In this document: positions 8,580 through 15,611 of the stretch, one piece after another
Layout: every line of letters begins with the position of its first letter
Position numbering within the stretch: position 1 is the stretch's first letter
NCBI GenBank assembly: GCA_964011275.1
Contig: CAXGOB010000002.1
Span: forward strand, 124,001-188,000
Reading direction: 5' to 3'
Source: UBA7328 sp002471345
GTDB lineage: Bacteria > Bacteroidota > Bacteroidia > Chitinophagales > Saprospiraceae
DNA: 64,000 bases
Translations under genes and position numbers: made by a program
Notes under the pieces: model-generated
What the model was told of the DNA's origin: nothing
Seen by the model: only the letters and a program-made list of their open reading frames with translations
Databases searched by the model: none

Positions 8580-9236
8580 TTACGTAGTGTGTAGACCACA
8601 TTCAGTTTTATTGTTTCCTGCCCATCGGCCTTCTCTTCCTTTACCTTTTGTAGTACAATGAGTACACCCTACAGATTCATACCCATCTTCAATCATTGGG
8701 TGTGGCGGAATATTATTATCCACTAAAAAATGACTGAACCCCTCTGCTGTTGTATCTATATTAGGATGCATTTTGATAAGAGGGCCTCTCATTTCAAATA
8801 TTTCCAAATTTTCTCTAAAAGGATTTGAATTCATAAGAAGGCCAGAAACCCAAATTTTTTTATCTGTTTTGAAGGCTTCAAAAGGTTTCACTTTATTTAA
8901 ATGGCAACATTTATCAACATCCAATTTCCACAATTCTGATTCACTTGAATAGGAATTGTCTTCTACAGATGGAAGGACATTGGTAATATTCAAACCCAAT
9001 GTATCCGTCAAGGTGTTTTTGTATGCTATCGTTTTGTCAAAACAAAAAGTAGTATCTATAAAATGAATCGGATGGCCTGGAGCCACCTTGCTTACCATAC
9101 CCATAAGAATACCAGACGTAGTCCCAAATGATGATGTAACTAAGATATCATCATGATCGAAGTGGGAGAATACACTCTTCAATCTATCCATAGGGGTTAG
9201 AAACTTATAAATTCTATTGAGCTCCTTAATATTCAT
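8580..9236 (-). CDS. cysH: Adenylyl-sulfate (APS) reductase, [4Fe-4S] type
   Basis: A 218-residue CysH-family enzyme that reduces activated sulfate to sulfite. It carries the cysteine pairs that bind a [4Fe-4S] cluster in APS-specific enzymes: Cys110-Cys111 (DKCCHL) and Cys191/Cys194 (GCTHC). The catalytic cysteine is Cys213 in KTECGLH near the C-terminus. By established knowledge this set predicts use of APS rather than PAPS. The N-terminal phosphate-binding loop reads SSFGTTSG. Sulfate adenylyltransferase genes are not in the window. It starts 8 bp after the siroheme gene and so is translated from the same transcript. Confidence 0.92.
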   Translation of the reverse strand: MNIKELNRIYKFLTPMDRLKSVFSHFDHDDILVTSSFGTTSGILMGMVSKVAPGHPIHFIDTTFCFDKTIAYKNTLTDTLGLNITNVLPSVEDNSYSSESELWKLDVDKCCHLNKVKPFEAFKTDKKIWVSGLLMNSNPFRENLEIFEMRGPLIKMHPNIDTTAEGFSHFLVDNNIPPHPMIEDGYESVGCTHCTTKGKGREGRWAGNNKTECGLHTT

Positions 9237-9244
9237 ATTCTCTA

Positions 9245-9838
9245 TCAGTTTACTAGAGTACTAGTGATTCTATTCAATTCCTTTACCTTATACTCAAATC
9301 CGCCTTTGAGTCTATCTCTTATGACCTTCAAATTTCTCAGCAGATCATCCGTATCATGAGGAAGAATCTCCTCCAAAACCTGTCTAAATCTCTTGGCAAA
9401 TGTGGGTGACTTGCCATTTGTAGAAATAGCTACTTTGAGTGATCCTCTAGTTACTATAGAACCCATATAGAAGTCGCAGAGATCTGGAGTATCCGCCACA
9501 TTCACCAATTTTCCATGATATTTAGCCGAGGTATATACTTGATGATTTACTTCGGGCAAATTAGTCGCTGCGATTATCAGATCATGACCTATAATGTCAC
9601 TGGATTGAAACTTTCTGCTTACTAATTCTATTCTTCCCAGGTCATTCTTGTGTCTTTCTATAAGATTTAATAATTCTTCTTTTTGCCAAGGTGCAATTAT
9701 TGTAATGTGGGCATCAGGGCTGCTTTTTAGGATAAACTGCATTTTTTCTAAGCCCACCTCACCAGCTCCTACAATGAGCATATGGATTTTATTCAATTTA
9801 AAAAATGCAGGATAAAGTGTATTTACAGATGTATCCAT
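9245..9838 (-). CDS. cysG: Precorrin-2 dehydrogenase / sirohydrochlorin ferrochelatase
   Basis: A 197-residue protein matching the N-terminal half of CysG (Met8p/SirC fold). The NAD-binding motif MLIVGAGEVGLEKM is at about residues 19-32, and the conserved NVADTPDLCDF and STNGKSPTFAKRFR segments are present. It oxidises precorrin-2 and usually inserts iron to give siroheme, the sulfite-reductase cofactor. The methyltransferase half of CysG is absent here and is encoded by the preceding gene, with which it overlaps by 16 bp. Whether this version has the chelatase activity cannot be told from sequence. The symbol refers to the N-terminal function only. Confidence 0.88.
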   Translation of the reverse strand: MDTSVNTLYPAFFKLNKIHMLIVGAGEVGLEKMQFILKSSPDAHITIIAPWQKEELLNLIERHKNDLGRIELVSRKFQSSDIIGHDLIIAATNLPEVNHQVYTSAKYHGKLVNVADTPDLCDFYMGSIVTRGSLKVAISTNGKSPTFAKRFRQVLEEILPHDTDDLLRNLKVIRDRLKGGFEYKVKELNRITSTLVN

Positions 9839-10581
9839 GACTTCTTGAATTCAGATATGACATAATCAGGATGCAAGGCCACAACTTCTCCGATGACTAT
9901 AATTCCTGGAGTGCCTATTTTTTCGTCTTGTGCTTTCTGTAAAATATTTTGTGCATCAGAAATCACTACTTTTTCATTTTTCATACTTCCATTTTGTATG
10001 ATCATCATTGGTATATCCTTCTTTCCTTGAGCTACCAACAAATCAATTATCTGAGGTAATTTCTTGATAGCCATCAAAATAACTAATGTAGCGGTAGACT
10101 GAACAGCTAGAAGTACATCTTCTGACAATTGATCATAAGAAGTGGTGCCGGTCATTACCCAAAAACTTTCGGCAATTCCTCGTCTGGTTAATGGAACATT
10201 CTGAATAGATGAAAGAGAAGTTGAAGAAGTCAAACCAGGAATAATTTCTACTTCTATTCCAAAATTCTCTAAATATTCTTTCTCTTCATGGCCTCTTCCA
10301 AAAATGAAGGGGTCGCCTCCTTTAAGTCTTACTATGTTTTTATGAGTTAGAGCGGATTGTACAATTTTTAAGTTTATCTCTTCTTGAGTGAAACTATGGG
10401 CTCCCGACCTTTTACCCACGTAGATCAATTCAGAATTGCTTTTTGCCTCTGATAACAATTCTTGATTCACTAGTGCATCAAAGAGTATAACATCTGCATT
10501 TTGTACAGCTTTTAATCCTTTTACAGTAATTAATTCTATGTCTCCTGGACCAGCTCCTACTAATTTTACTTTCCCCTTCAT
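9823..10581 (-). CDS. cobA: Uroporphyrinogen-III C-methyltransferase
   Basis: A 252-residue SUMT that uses two S-adenosylmethionine to turn uroporphyrinogen III into precorrin-2, the first step towards siroheme. Diagnostic blocks are KVKLVGAGPGDIELITVKG at the N-terminus, VRLKGGDPFIFGRGHEE, EIIPGLTSSTS and NVPLTRRGIAESFWVMTG. It follows the sulfite reductase by 3 bp and overlaps the siroheme dehydrogenase gene by 16 bp, so the three are translationally coupled. No cobalamin-synthesis genes are nearby, which supports a siroheme role. Confidence 0.95.
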   Translation of the reverse strand: MKGKVKLVGAGPGDIELITVKGLKAVQNADVILFDALVNQELLSEAKSNSELIYVGKRSGAHSFTQEEINLKIVQSALTHKNIVRLKGGDPFIFGRGHEEKEYLENFGIEVEIIPGLTSSTSLSSIQNVPLTRRGIAESFWVMTGTTSYDQLSEDVLLAVQSTATLVILMAIKKLPQIIDLLVAQGKKDIPMMIIQNGSMKNEKVVISDAQNILQKAQDEKIGTPGIIVIGEVVALHPDYVISEFKKSWIHL

Positions 10582-10584
10582 CTT

Positions 10585-12720
10585 TTATGCTTTGTAGTAG
10601 CTGTCCACTACTTTTTTATCAATGCCATTCTCTTTTAAAGAGCTTTCTCGAAAAGCTATACAGTTTGCCAAAAATTCTTCTGCAATCGTTAAATATTCCT
10701 TTACAAATTCCTGGGTAGGTTTTTGAGCATTGTATTGAAGAACATAGGCCTCAAAATCGCCATTGAAAGCAATGCGTCCTTCCTTTACAAAATGTTCACT
10801 GAAATCACTTATTATTTTCTTATGTGTATTACATCTCACATCATCGGATAATAAGAGTGCCTTAGCACTAATAACCATGGTGGAATAAGCGAAATATGCA
10901 GCGTCACCAAAATCACCACTCAGGTATCTCTCCTTTCCTAAAATCAATCTGTCTTTGGCATCATTAACTATTGTACCTACTACATCTAGAATTACTCCTG
11001 CACATTCCCCGACGCCTATTTCTTGTTTGTAATGATGATCCTGTCCCCAATCCATTAAAAACTCTTCAGGCAATCCCTCAACTTCAGCAAATTGTTTCAA
11101 TAATTCATAGAAATATCTTTTTCCTTTTTCGTAGTAGTACGTATTATAATAAGTGTTTTCGTCAGCATTAGATTCGAAATCTTCTAGAATTGTTCTCACA
11201 GAATCAGGAATCTTCTTAGTAGGGATTTTAATAACTTTTTCACCTATATACCCTTTCCCTTCTGGATCAATACCTCCTCCTAAAACAACTTGCATAGCTG
11301 GAATTACCAAGCCTCCTTTTTTGATTGAGCTTCCACTGAATCCAATATTAGCCGCCATATGCTGACCACAGGCATTCATACATCCACTTATTTTTATTTT
11401 GATATGATTGTCTTCTAAGAGGTGAGGAAAATCTTCTTCTAGCATATTTTCCAAAATTTTTGCCAACCCTGTGCTATTAGTCACTCCAAGGTTACAAGTA
11501 TCAGTACCTGGACATGCTGTAATATCCGCTATAGAATCATATCCAGGATCAGCAAAACCTAACTCGTCTAAAACCGTAAAAAGTTCTGGAAGGTGAGCTT
11601 TATGTATAAACTTCAAAAGAGCATTTTGGCTCATAGTAAGTCGAATATCGTCAGCAGCGTATTTCTGAACTACCTTTGCTAATTGCCTTGCTCTATCTGA
11701 ACTTATATCTCCTAATTGCACTTTAAGGTAGACTCCGTAAAACCCTTTTTGTTTTTGCTCAAATACATTAGTTTTCAGCCAAAATCTATATTTATCCTCA
11801 TTCTTAACTTCTTTTATTCTCGCGTTGAAAAAAGAAACTGGTTCTGAGCTAGGTTTTACAGTAAAATCTATTGGATGCCTCCTGTGAGGGAGAGCTTTCA
11901 TCTCGTTAGTGATGAGAGTCATTAAAGTCTCTAAACCTAATGATTTTAATAAAAATTTCATTCTCGCCTTCTGCCTCTTTTCTCTTTCTCCATGTCTATC
12001 AAACACTCTAAGCCCTGCTTCCATAAAAGGAATAATTTCATCTTCTGCTAGAAACTCGAAAGCAGTTTGAGCCACCATTCCTACAGCTCCAAGACCACCA
12101 CCTATCACAACTTTAAATCCTCGCCGTTCCTCTCCATTCACTTTATTGATTCTTGGTATAAATCCAAAATCATGGAAGTAAGTTGCCGCACTGTCTTTCT
12201 CAGATGACGAGAAAGCTGGTTTGATCTTTCTACCCATTTCCTGGCATATAGCATTTCTCATGAAGTAATGAGCTGCAGCGTGGGCATGTACTGTAACATC
12301 AAATGGCTCATCAGGATCTATACCTGCTTTTTCTGATGCAGTAATATTTCTTACTGTATTACCACAAGCTTCTCTTGCAGTAATAGATTTTTCTGCTAGA
12401 GCTGTCCAAACTTTAGGAGAGTCCTTAAGTTTAACATAATGAAGCTGAATGTCTTGTCTCGTTGTGATATGTAGATTACTACTAGCAAATTCGTCGGAGA
12501 CATCGGCAATTCTAATCAGTTGATCTGCGGTAAGGTGTCCGAAAGGAAGTTTAATTCTAAACATTTGTACGCCGAGCTGCCTTTGGCCATATACCCCTCG
12601 AGTAAGTCGGTATAGTTTAAATCTTTCCTCATCCATTTCTCCTTTTTCGAACTTCTGAATGTTAGATTCTAACTCTTCTATATCTTTTAAGTCAGCAGAG
12701 GCAATTGATATTTTATTCAT
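10585..12720 (-). CDS. sir: Ferredoxin-dependent sulfite (or nitrite) reductase with C-terminal extension
   Basis: A 711-residue siroheme/[4Fe-4S] reductase. The cluster cysteines are Cys403 and Cys409 (TACPGTDTCN) with Cys447 and Cys451 (SGCMNACGQH), and both ferredoxin-like half-domains are present. Sequence alone does not separate sulfite from nitrite reductases well. The operon with cysH and siroheme genes and the Cys-rich leaders upstream point to assimilatory sulfite reduction. Residues from about 560 on extend past the usual family end into an all-helical region that I take to be a HEPN-like domain, as in other Bacteroidota homologues; its role is unknown. It is the first structural gene of the operon, 17 bp after the second leader terminator. 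Confidence 0.92.
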   Translation of the reverse strand: MNKISIASADLKDIEELESNIQKFEKGEMDEERFKLYRLTRGVYGQRQLGVQMFRIKLPFGHLTADQLIRIADVSDEFASSNLHITTRQDIQLHYVKLKDSPKVWTALAEKSITAREACGNTVRNITASEKAGIDPDEPFDVTVHAHAAAHYFMRNAICQEMGRKIKPAFSSSEKDSAATYFHDFGFIPRINKVNGEERRGFKVVIGGGLGAVGMVAQTAFEFLAEDEIIPFMEAGLRVFDRHGEREKRQKARMKFLLKSLGLETLMTLITNEMKALPHRRHPIDFTVKPSSEPVSFFNARIKEVKNEDKYRFWLKTNVFEQKQKGFYGVYLKVQLGDISSDRARQLAKVVQKYAADDIRLTMSQNALLKFIHKAHLPELFTVLDELGFADPGYDSIADITACPGTDTCNLGVTNSTGLAKILENMLEEDFPHLLEDNHIKIKISGCMNACGQHMAANIGFSGSSIKKGGLVIPAMQVVLGGGIDPEGKGYIGEKVIKIPTKKIPDSVRTILEDFESNADENTYYNTYYYEKGKRYFYELLKQFAEVEGLPEEFLMDWGQDHHYKQEIGVGECAGVILDVVGTIVNDAKDRLILGKERYLSGDFGDAAYFAYSTMVISAKALLLSDDVRCNTHKKIISDFSEHFVKEGRIAFNGDFEAYVLQYNAQKPTQEFVKEYLTIAEEFLANCIAFRESSLKENGIDKKVVDSYYKA

Positions 12721-12737
12721 GATGGCGTATCTTTTTT

Positions 12738-12775
12738 AAATAAAAAAACCCTTCAAAAAACTAATCCTGAAGGGC
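12738..12775 (-). terminator. Leader terminator 2, directly before sulfite reductase
   Basis: On the minus strand CCCTTCA (12774-12768) pairs with TGAAGGG (12755-12749) around a 12-base loop, followed by TTTTTTTATTT. It lies between leader peptide 2 and the sulfite reductase start, so it must be read through for the operon to be expressed. That marks it as an attenuator rather than an end-of-gene terminator. Confidence 0.8.
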
Positions 12776-12805
12776 ATATATAAAATTTATCTCTTTTTGT
12801 AAATA

Positions 12806-12910
12806 TTATGTAATGCATGTCAGAACCGTATTTCTACAGCAGCAACAAAAAGAGCAACAACTTGCTTTCTGTCTAACTTGCATCTGATTTATCATTTCTA
12901 AATATTTCAT
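12806..12910 (-). CDS. Cys-rich leader peptide 2 of the sulfite-reduction operon
   Basis: A short ORF (34 codons from ATG 12910, or 29 from the in-frame ATG at 12895) containing the run CCSFCCCC (codons TGT TGC TCT TTT TGT TGC TGC TGT at 12859-12836) and one later Cys, then TAA at 12808-12806. The ATG at 12895 follows TTTAGAA and is the likelier start; ATG 12910 abuts the U-tract of the first terminator. Seven cysteines in about 30 residues, placed just before a terminator that precedes a cysteine-supply operon, fit a leader peptide sensing charged tRNA-Cys. No structural role is suggested for the peptide itself. Confidence 0.75.
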   Translation of the reverse strand: MKYLEMINQMQVRQKASCCSFCCCCRNTVLTCIT

Positions 12911-12945
12911 AAATAAAAAACCTCTCCAGAAATCATCCAGAAAGG
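12911..12945 (-). terminator. Leader terminator 1 between the two Cys-rich peptides
   Basis: On the minus strand CCTTTCTGGA (12945-12936) pairs over 10 positions, with three G-U pairs, to TCTGGAGAGG (12930-12921) around a 5-base loop, followed by TTTTTTATTT. It lies 45 bases after the stop of leader peptide 1 and directly before leader peptide 2. Confidence 0.85.
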
Positions 12946-12998
12946 CTCTATTTTATTTTTAATTGTAAAAATACTCGTCTTCCTGAAAGTTAGCTTTC
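12938..12998 (-). promoter_or_regulatory. Predicted attenuator switch segments of leader 1
   Basis: Four segments can be drawn in transcript order. Segment 1 is GAAAG (12998-12994), at the end of the peptide ORF. Segment 2 is CTTTCAGGAAG (12989-12979). Segment 3 is CTTTCTG (12944-12938), in the terminator 5' arm. Segment 4 is the terminator 3' arm. GAAAG pairs with CTTTC of segment 2 (5 bp, loop CTAA containing the stop codon). CAGGAAG of segment 2 can instead pair with CTTTCTG of segment 3 (7 bp, one G-U), which would break the terminator. A ribosome held at the Cys codons (13019-12999) would cover segment 1 and favour the second pairing. This is a drawing by eye, with no energies computed. 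Confidence 0.6.
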
Positions 12999-13040
12999 AC
13001 AGCAACAAAGACAACAACAAGCATTAATTACAAATATCAT
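12990..13040 (-). CDS. Cys-rich leader peptide 1 of the sulfite-reduction operon
   Basis: A 16-codon ORF encoding MIFVINACCCLCCCES. Six of seven consecutive codons (13019-12999) are Cys (TGT or TGC), interrupted by one Leu. The start ATG at 13040 is preceded by AAGGATTAGGAA, a good purine-rich ribosome site, and lies about 12 bases after the predicted transcription start. The stop overlaps a small hairpin. It is followed by terminator 1. The arrangement matches leader peptides of amino-acid operons in other bacteria (his, trp, leu) with Cys as the sensed amino acid. Polycysteine leader ORFs have been described in mycobacteria for cysteine attenuation; I do not know of a described case in Bacteroidota. 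Confidence 0.85.
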   Translation of the reverse strand: MIFVINACCCLCCCES

Positions 13041-13058
13041 TTCCTAATCCTTCTGTAT

Positions 13059-13090
13059 CAAAGATATACTCATAAGCGCAACAAAACAAT
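13059..13090 (-). promoter_or_regulatory. Promoter of the sulfite-reduction operon
   Basis: On the minus strand ATTG (13090-13087) lies 20 bases before TATCTTTG (13066-13059), matching the Bacteroidota -33/-7 consensus with one mismatch in the -33 box. Transcription would begin near 13052, a few bases ahead of leader peptide 1. Confidence 0.6.
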
Positions 13091-13102
13091 ATTTTGTTGT
13101 GT
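13081..13102. promoter_or_regulatory. Inverted repeat over the -33 box (candidate operator)
   Basis: ACAAAACAA (13081-13089) and TTGTTGTGT (13094-13102) form an inverted repeat with 8 of 9 positions matching around TATT. It overlaps the -33 element of the leader promoter, the position expected of a repressor or activator site. In AT-rich DNA such a repeat can arise by chance. Confidence 0.35.
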
Positions 13103-13253
13103 GCAAAAGTGAAAAGTTTTCCAAATGTCTCTCTCACTACCATTATTACAATTTATATTAACACATTCATTTGTCATATTTGCATTTAGAAGCCACTTCA
13201 AAGTAATATAGGAGGAGTGTTCAAAGTAACAAATGATATATTAGGTTCTTTAA

Positions 13254-14969
13254 ATGAATAAAATGAAATATTCTGTACTTACTCTTTTTGCTGCTTATTT
13301 GTGGTTATGCTCATGTCAGCAAGAAAATCCATTAGACTCTATTATCCTTGAATATGACACTTTCCAAGAGAGTCTGAAAGATGATGATTATCCTTGGCCA
13401 AAAATCTCTGACAATGATATATCCGAAAGGCTATCTTTTTATCAAGAAGTTCAAAAAAGTCTGAATAATATTTCCATCTCAACCCTTTCTGAAAAAGATT
13501 TGATTAACTACGAAATGCTTAAACATATAGTAGACGATAAAGTTTATAACCTAGATTATAAATCACATCTTATTCCGATTACCTCAGAAGGAGGGTTTGT
13601 CACAGGTATTATTTTTTCAATACAGAGAAAGCAGCTGAAAACTGTTGATGACTTAGAAAAGTATCTCACCTACCTCAGAACATTTTCGACCTACATTGAT
13701 CATAGAATATCTTCTCTCAAGTCAGGGCTAGTATCAGGAAAAAAAAGTTCAAAGTTCATTACTAGTAAATTCCTAAATATTTTGGATCCATTTGTCGCTT
13801 CTGCGTCAGAAAAGGAAAACTTATTTCAAAAAGCCCTAGATACATATGAGGGTGAATTAAGCGAAGATGTCCAAACAGAAATAGCCCAACTTATAGAGAA
13901 TGATGTCCCCACATCTTTGCAAAAGCTTTCTGATTTTTTCCATAATGAATATTTACCTAAAGCATATGACAAAATAGGTGCAGGACAACTTCCAGATGCT
14001 GAAGCCTACTATCAACAAAGAATAAATTACTTCACGACATTGGATATCACTCCAGAAGAGGTCTTTCAAACTGGTATTAGAGAAGTAGCGCGAATAAAGG
14101 CTGATATGGAAGGTGTCATTAGAGATTTAGATTTTGAAGGTACCTGGGAAGACTTTTTCGATTTTCTAAGATCGGATCCTCAATTCTATGCTAAATCTCC
14201 AGAGGATATTCTTATGAGAGCATCTTGGATTTGTAAAGAGATGGAATTTGAAATGCCCAAATATTTTGGACATATGCCTAGTATGCCTTTTTCCGTAAAA
14301 CCTGTACCAGCAGCTATAGCACCAAATTACACTGCTGGACGATATTCTGGTGGATCATATAAAGATCATAGAGCTGGACAATACTGGGTCAACACGACTA
14401 AACTAGAAAGTCGGCCTCTGTATGCTCTCCCTGCACTTTCACTTCATGAGGCGGTTCCTGGGCATCATACCCAAAACATGCTGGCAGCTGAGATGACAGG
14501 TTTGCCCAAGTTTAGAAGCAATTATTTAAGTGCTTTTGGAGAAGGATGGGGATTGTATTGTGAATATCTAGGAATAGAAGCTGGTATATATAAAACACCG
14601 TATGAAAATTTCGGAAGGATGACTTATGAAATGTGGCGGGCATGTAGACTTGTAGTTGATGTTGGAATGCATTTCAAAGGATGGGACAGACAGAAAGCAT
14701 TTGATTTCATGGCTTCTAATACAGCATTGTCTATTCATGAAGTAAATACTGAAATAGATAGATATATAGGATGGCCAGCACAAGCCGTGTCATACAAAAT
14801 GGGTGAATTAAAAATTAGAGAATTAAGAAAACGTGCTGAGGAAGCTTTGGCTGACGATTTTGACATTAGAGCATTCCATGATAAAATATTAGAAAATGGC
14901 TCTGTACCATTGAGCACATTAGAAAGAATAATAGATCAATTTATTATCGCTTCAAAGAGTAAAATTTAA
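13254..14969 (+). CDS. DUF885 family lipoprotein (putative metallopeptidase)
   Basis: A 571-residue protein with a lipoprotein signal (lipobox WLCSC, Cys21), so it is exported and membrane-anchored. The core is DUF885, a family thought to be zinc peptidases of the M3/gluzincin type. The HExxH-like motif LHEAVPGHHTQ lies at about residues 398-408, and a conserved GEGWGLYCEYLGIEAG about 33 residues on supplies the likely third ligand. Substrates are not known. Two in-frame ATGs (13254 and 13263) are possible starts; I keep the first. It is followed by the DUF3109 gene after a 24-bp gap and is probably co-transcribed with it. Confidence 0.82.
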   Translation: MNKMKYSVLTLFAAYLWLCSCQQENPLDSIILEYDTFQESLKDDDYPWPKISDNDISERLSFYQEVQKSLNNISISTLSEKDLINYEMLKHIVDDKVYNLDYKSHLIPITSEGGFVTGIIFSIQRKQLKTVDDLEKYLTYLRTFSTYIDHRISSLKSGLVSGKKSSKFITSKFLNILDPFVASASEKENLFQKALDTYEGELSEDVQTEIAQLIENDVPTSLQKLSDFFHNEYLPKAYDKIGAGQLPDAEAYYQQRINYFTTLDITPEEVFQTGIREVARIKADMEGVIRDLDFEGTWEDFFDFLRSDPQFYAKSPEDILMRASWICKEMEFEMPKYFGHMPSMPFSVKPVPAAIAPNYTAGRYSGGSYKDHRAGQYWVNTTKLESRPLYALPALSLHEAVPGHHTQNMLAAEMTGLPKFRSNYLSAFGEGWGLYCEYLGIEAGIYKTPYENFGRMTYEMWRACRLVVDVGMHFKGWDRQKAFDFMASNTALSIHEVNTEIDRYIGWPAQAVSYKMGELKIRELRKRAEEALADDFDIRAFHDKILENGSVPLSTLERIIDQFIIASKSKI

Positions 14970-14993
14970 TAAGTAAAGACATAAATTATTGAT

Positions 14994-15569
14994 ATGTTCT
15001 TAATTGATGATGTTCTGATCAATGAGGAGATTTACCAAAAAAACTTCATTTGTAATATTGAAAAATGCAAAGGAGCTTGTTGCTGGGAAGGTGATTTTGG
15101 AGCTCCATTAGACGCAGATGAAATTGAATTGATTGAGAAAGATTATGAAGCTATCAAGGTTCATCTGGATCAAGAAGGGATCGATCATATTGAAAAAAAT
15201 GGAATCTACGAGTATGTCAAAGATTTGAGAAAAAATGCCACTACTCTTCTGAAAGATGGTAGATGTGTTTTTCTTTCTATGAAAGACGGAGTAGCAAAAT
15301 GTGGAATAGAAAAAGCTCACGAAGCAGGTGATACCGATTTTAAGAAACCTATCTCATGTCATCTTTATCCCATAAGAATAGATCAAAACAAAGAAAACGG
15401 ATTTGATGTTCTTAAATATGATAAATGGGATATCTGCAGTGCAGCATGTACTCTTGGAGATGAGCATAAAGTGAGGATTTATGAGTTCCTCGAAGATGCC
15501 TTAACAAGAAAATATGGAGATGAATTTTATGCCCAATTAAAGGCTTTGGTCCAAAAATTTTCTAATTAA
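14994..15569 (+). CDS. DUF3109 family Cys-rich protein
   Basis: A 191-residue cytosolic protein of the DUF3109 family. Cysteines fall in conserved clusters: FICNIEKCKGACCWEGDFG near the N-terminus, DGRCVFL and AKCGIEKA in the middle, and PISCHLYPIR and WDICSAACTLG towards the end. The pattern resembles YkgJ-type zinc/iron-binding proteins, so a metal site is likely, but no function is established. It follows the DUF885 gene by 24 bp and ends in a strong terminator shared with the convergent peptidase gene. Confidence 0.8.
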   Translation: MFLIDDVLINEEIYQKNFICNIEKCKGACCWEGDFGAPLDADEIELIEKDYEAIKVHLDQEGIDHIEKNGIYEYVKDLRKNATTLLKDGRCVFLSMKDGVAKCGIEKAHEAGDTDFKKPISCHLYPIRIDQNKENGFDVLKYDKWDICSAACTLGDEHKVRIYEFLEDALTRKYGDEFYAQLKALVQKFSN

Positions 15570-15606
15570 AAGAGGCACTCCTCTTTATTAGTTGTGCCTC
15601 TTTTTG
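15569..15606. terminator. Bidirectional terminator between DUF3109 and prolyl oligopeptidase genes
   Basis: AGAGGCAC (15571-15578) pairs with GTGCCTCT (15594-15601), followed by TTTTT on the plus strand and a short U-rich stretch (TTTTAATT) on the minus strand. The two genes converge here. Confidence 0.8.
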
Positions 15607-15611
15607 GTTTT

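Noticed and set aside
12721..13253. SAM or other sulfur riboswitch upstream of the sulfite reductase
   Set aside because: No conserved riboswitch core was found; the leader is explained by the two Cys-rich peptides and terminators.
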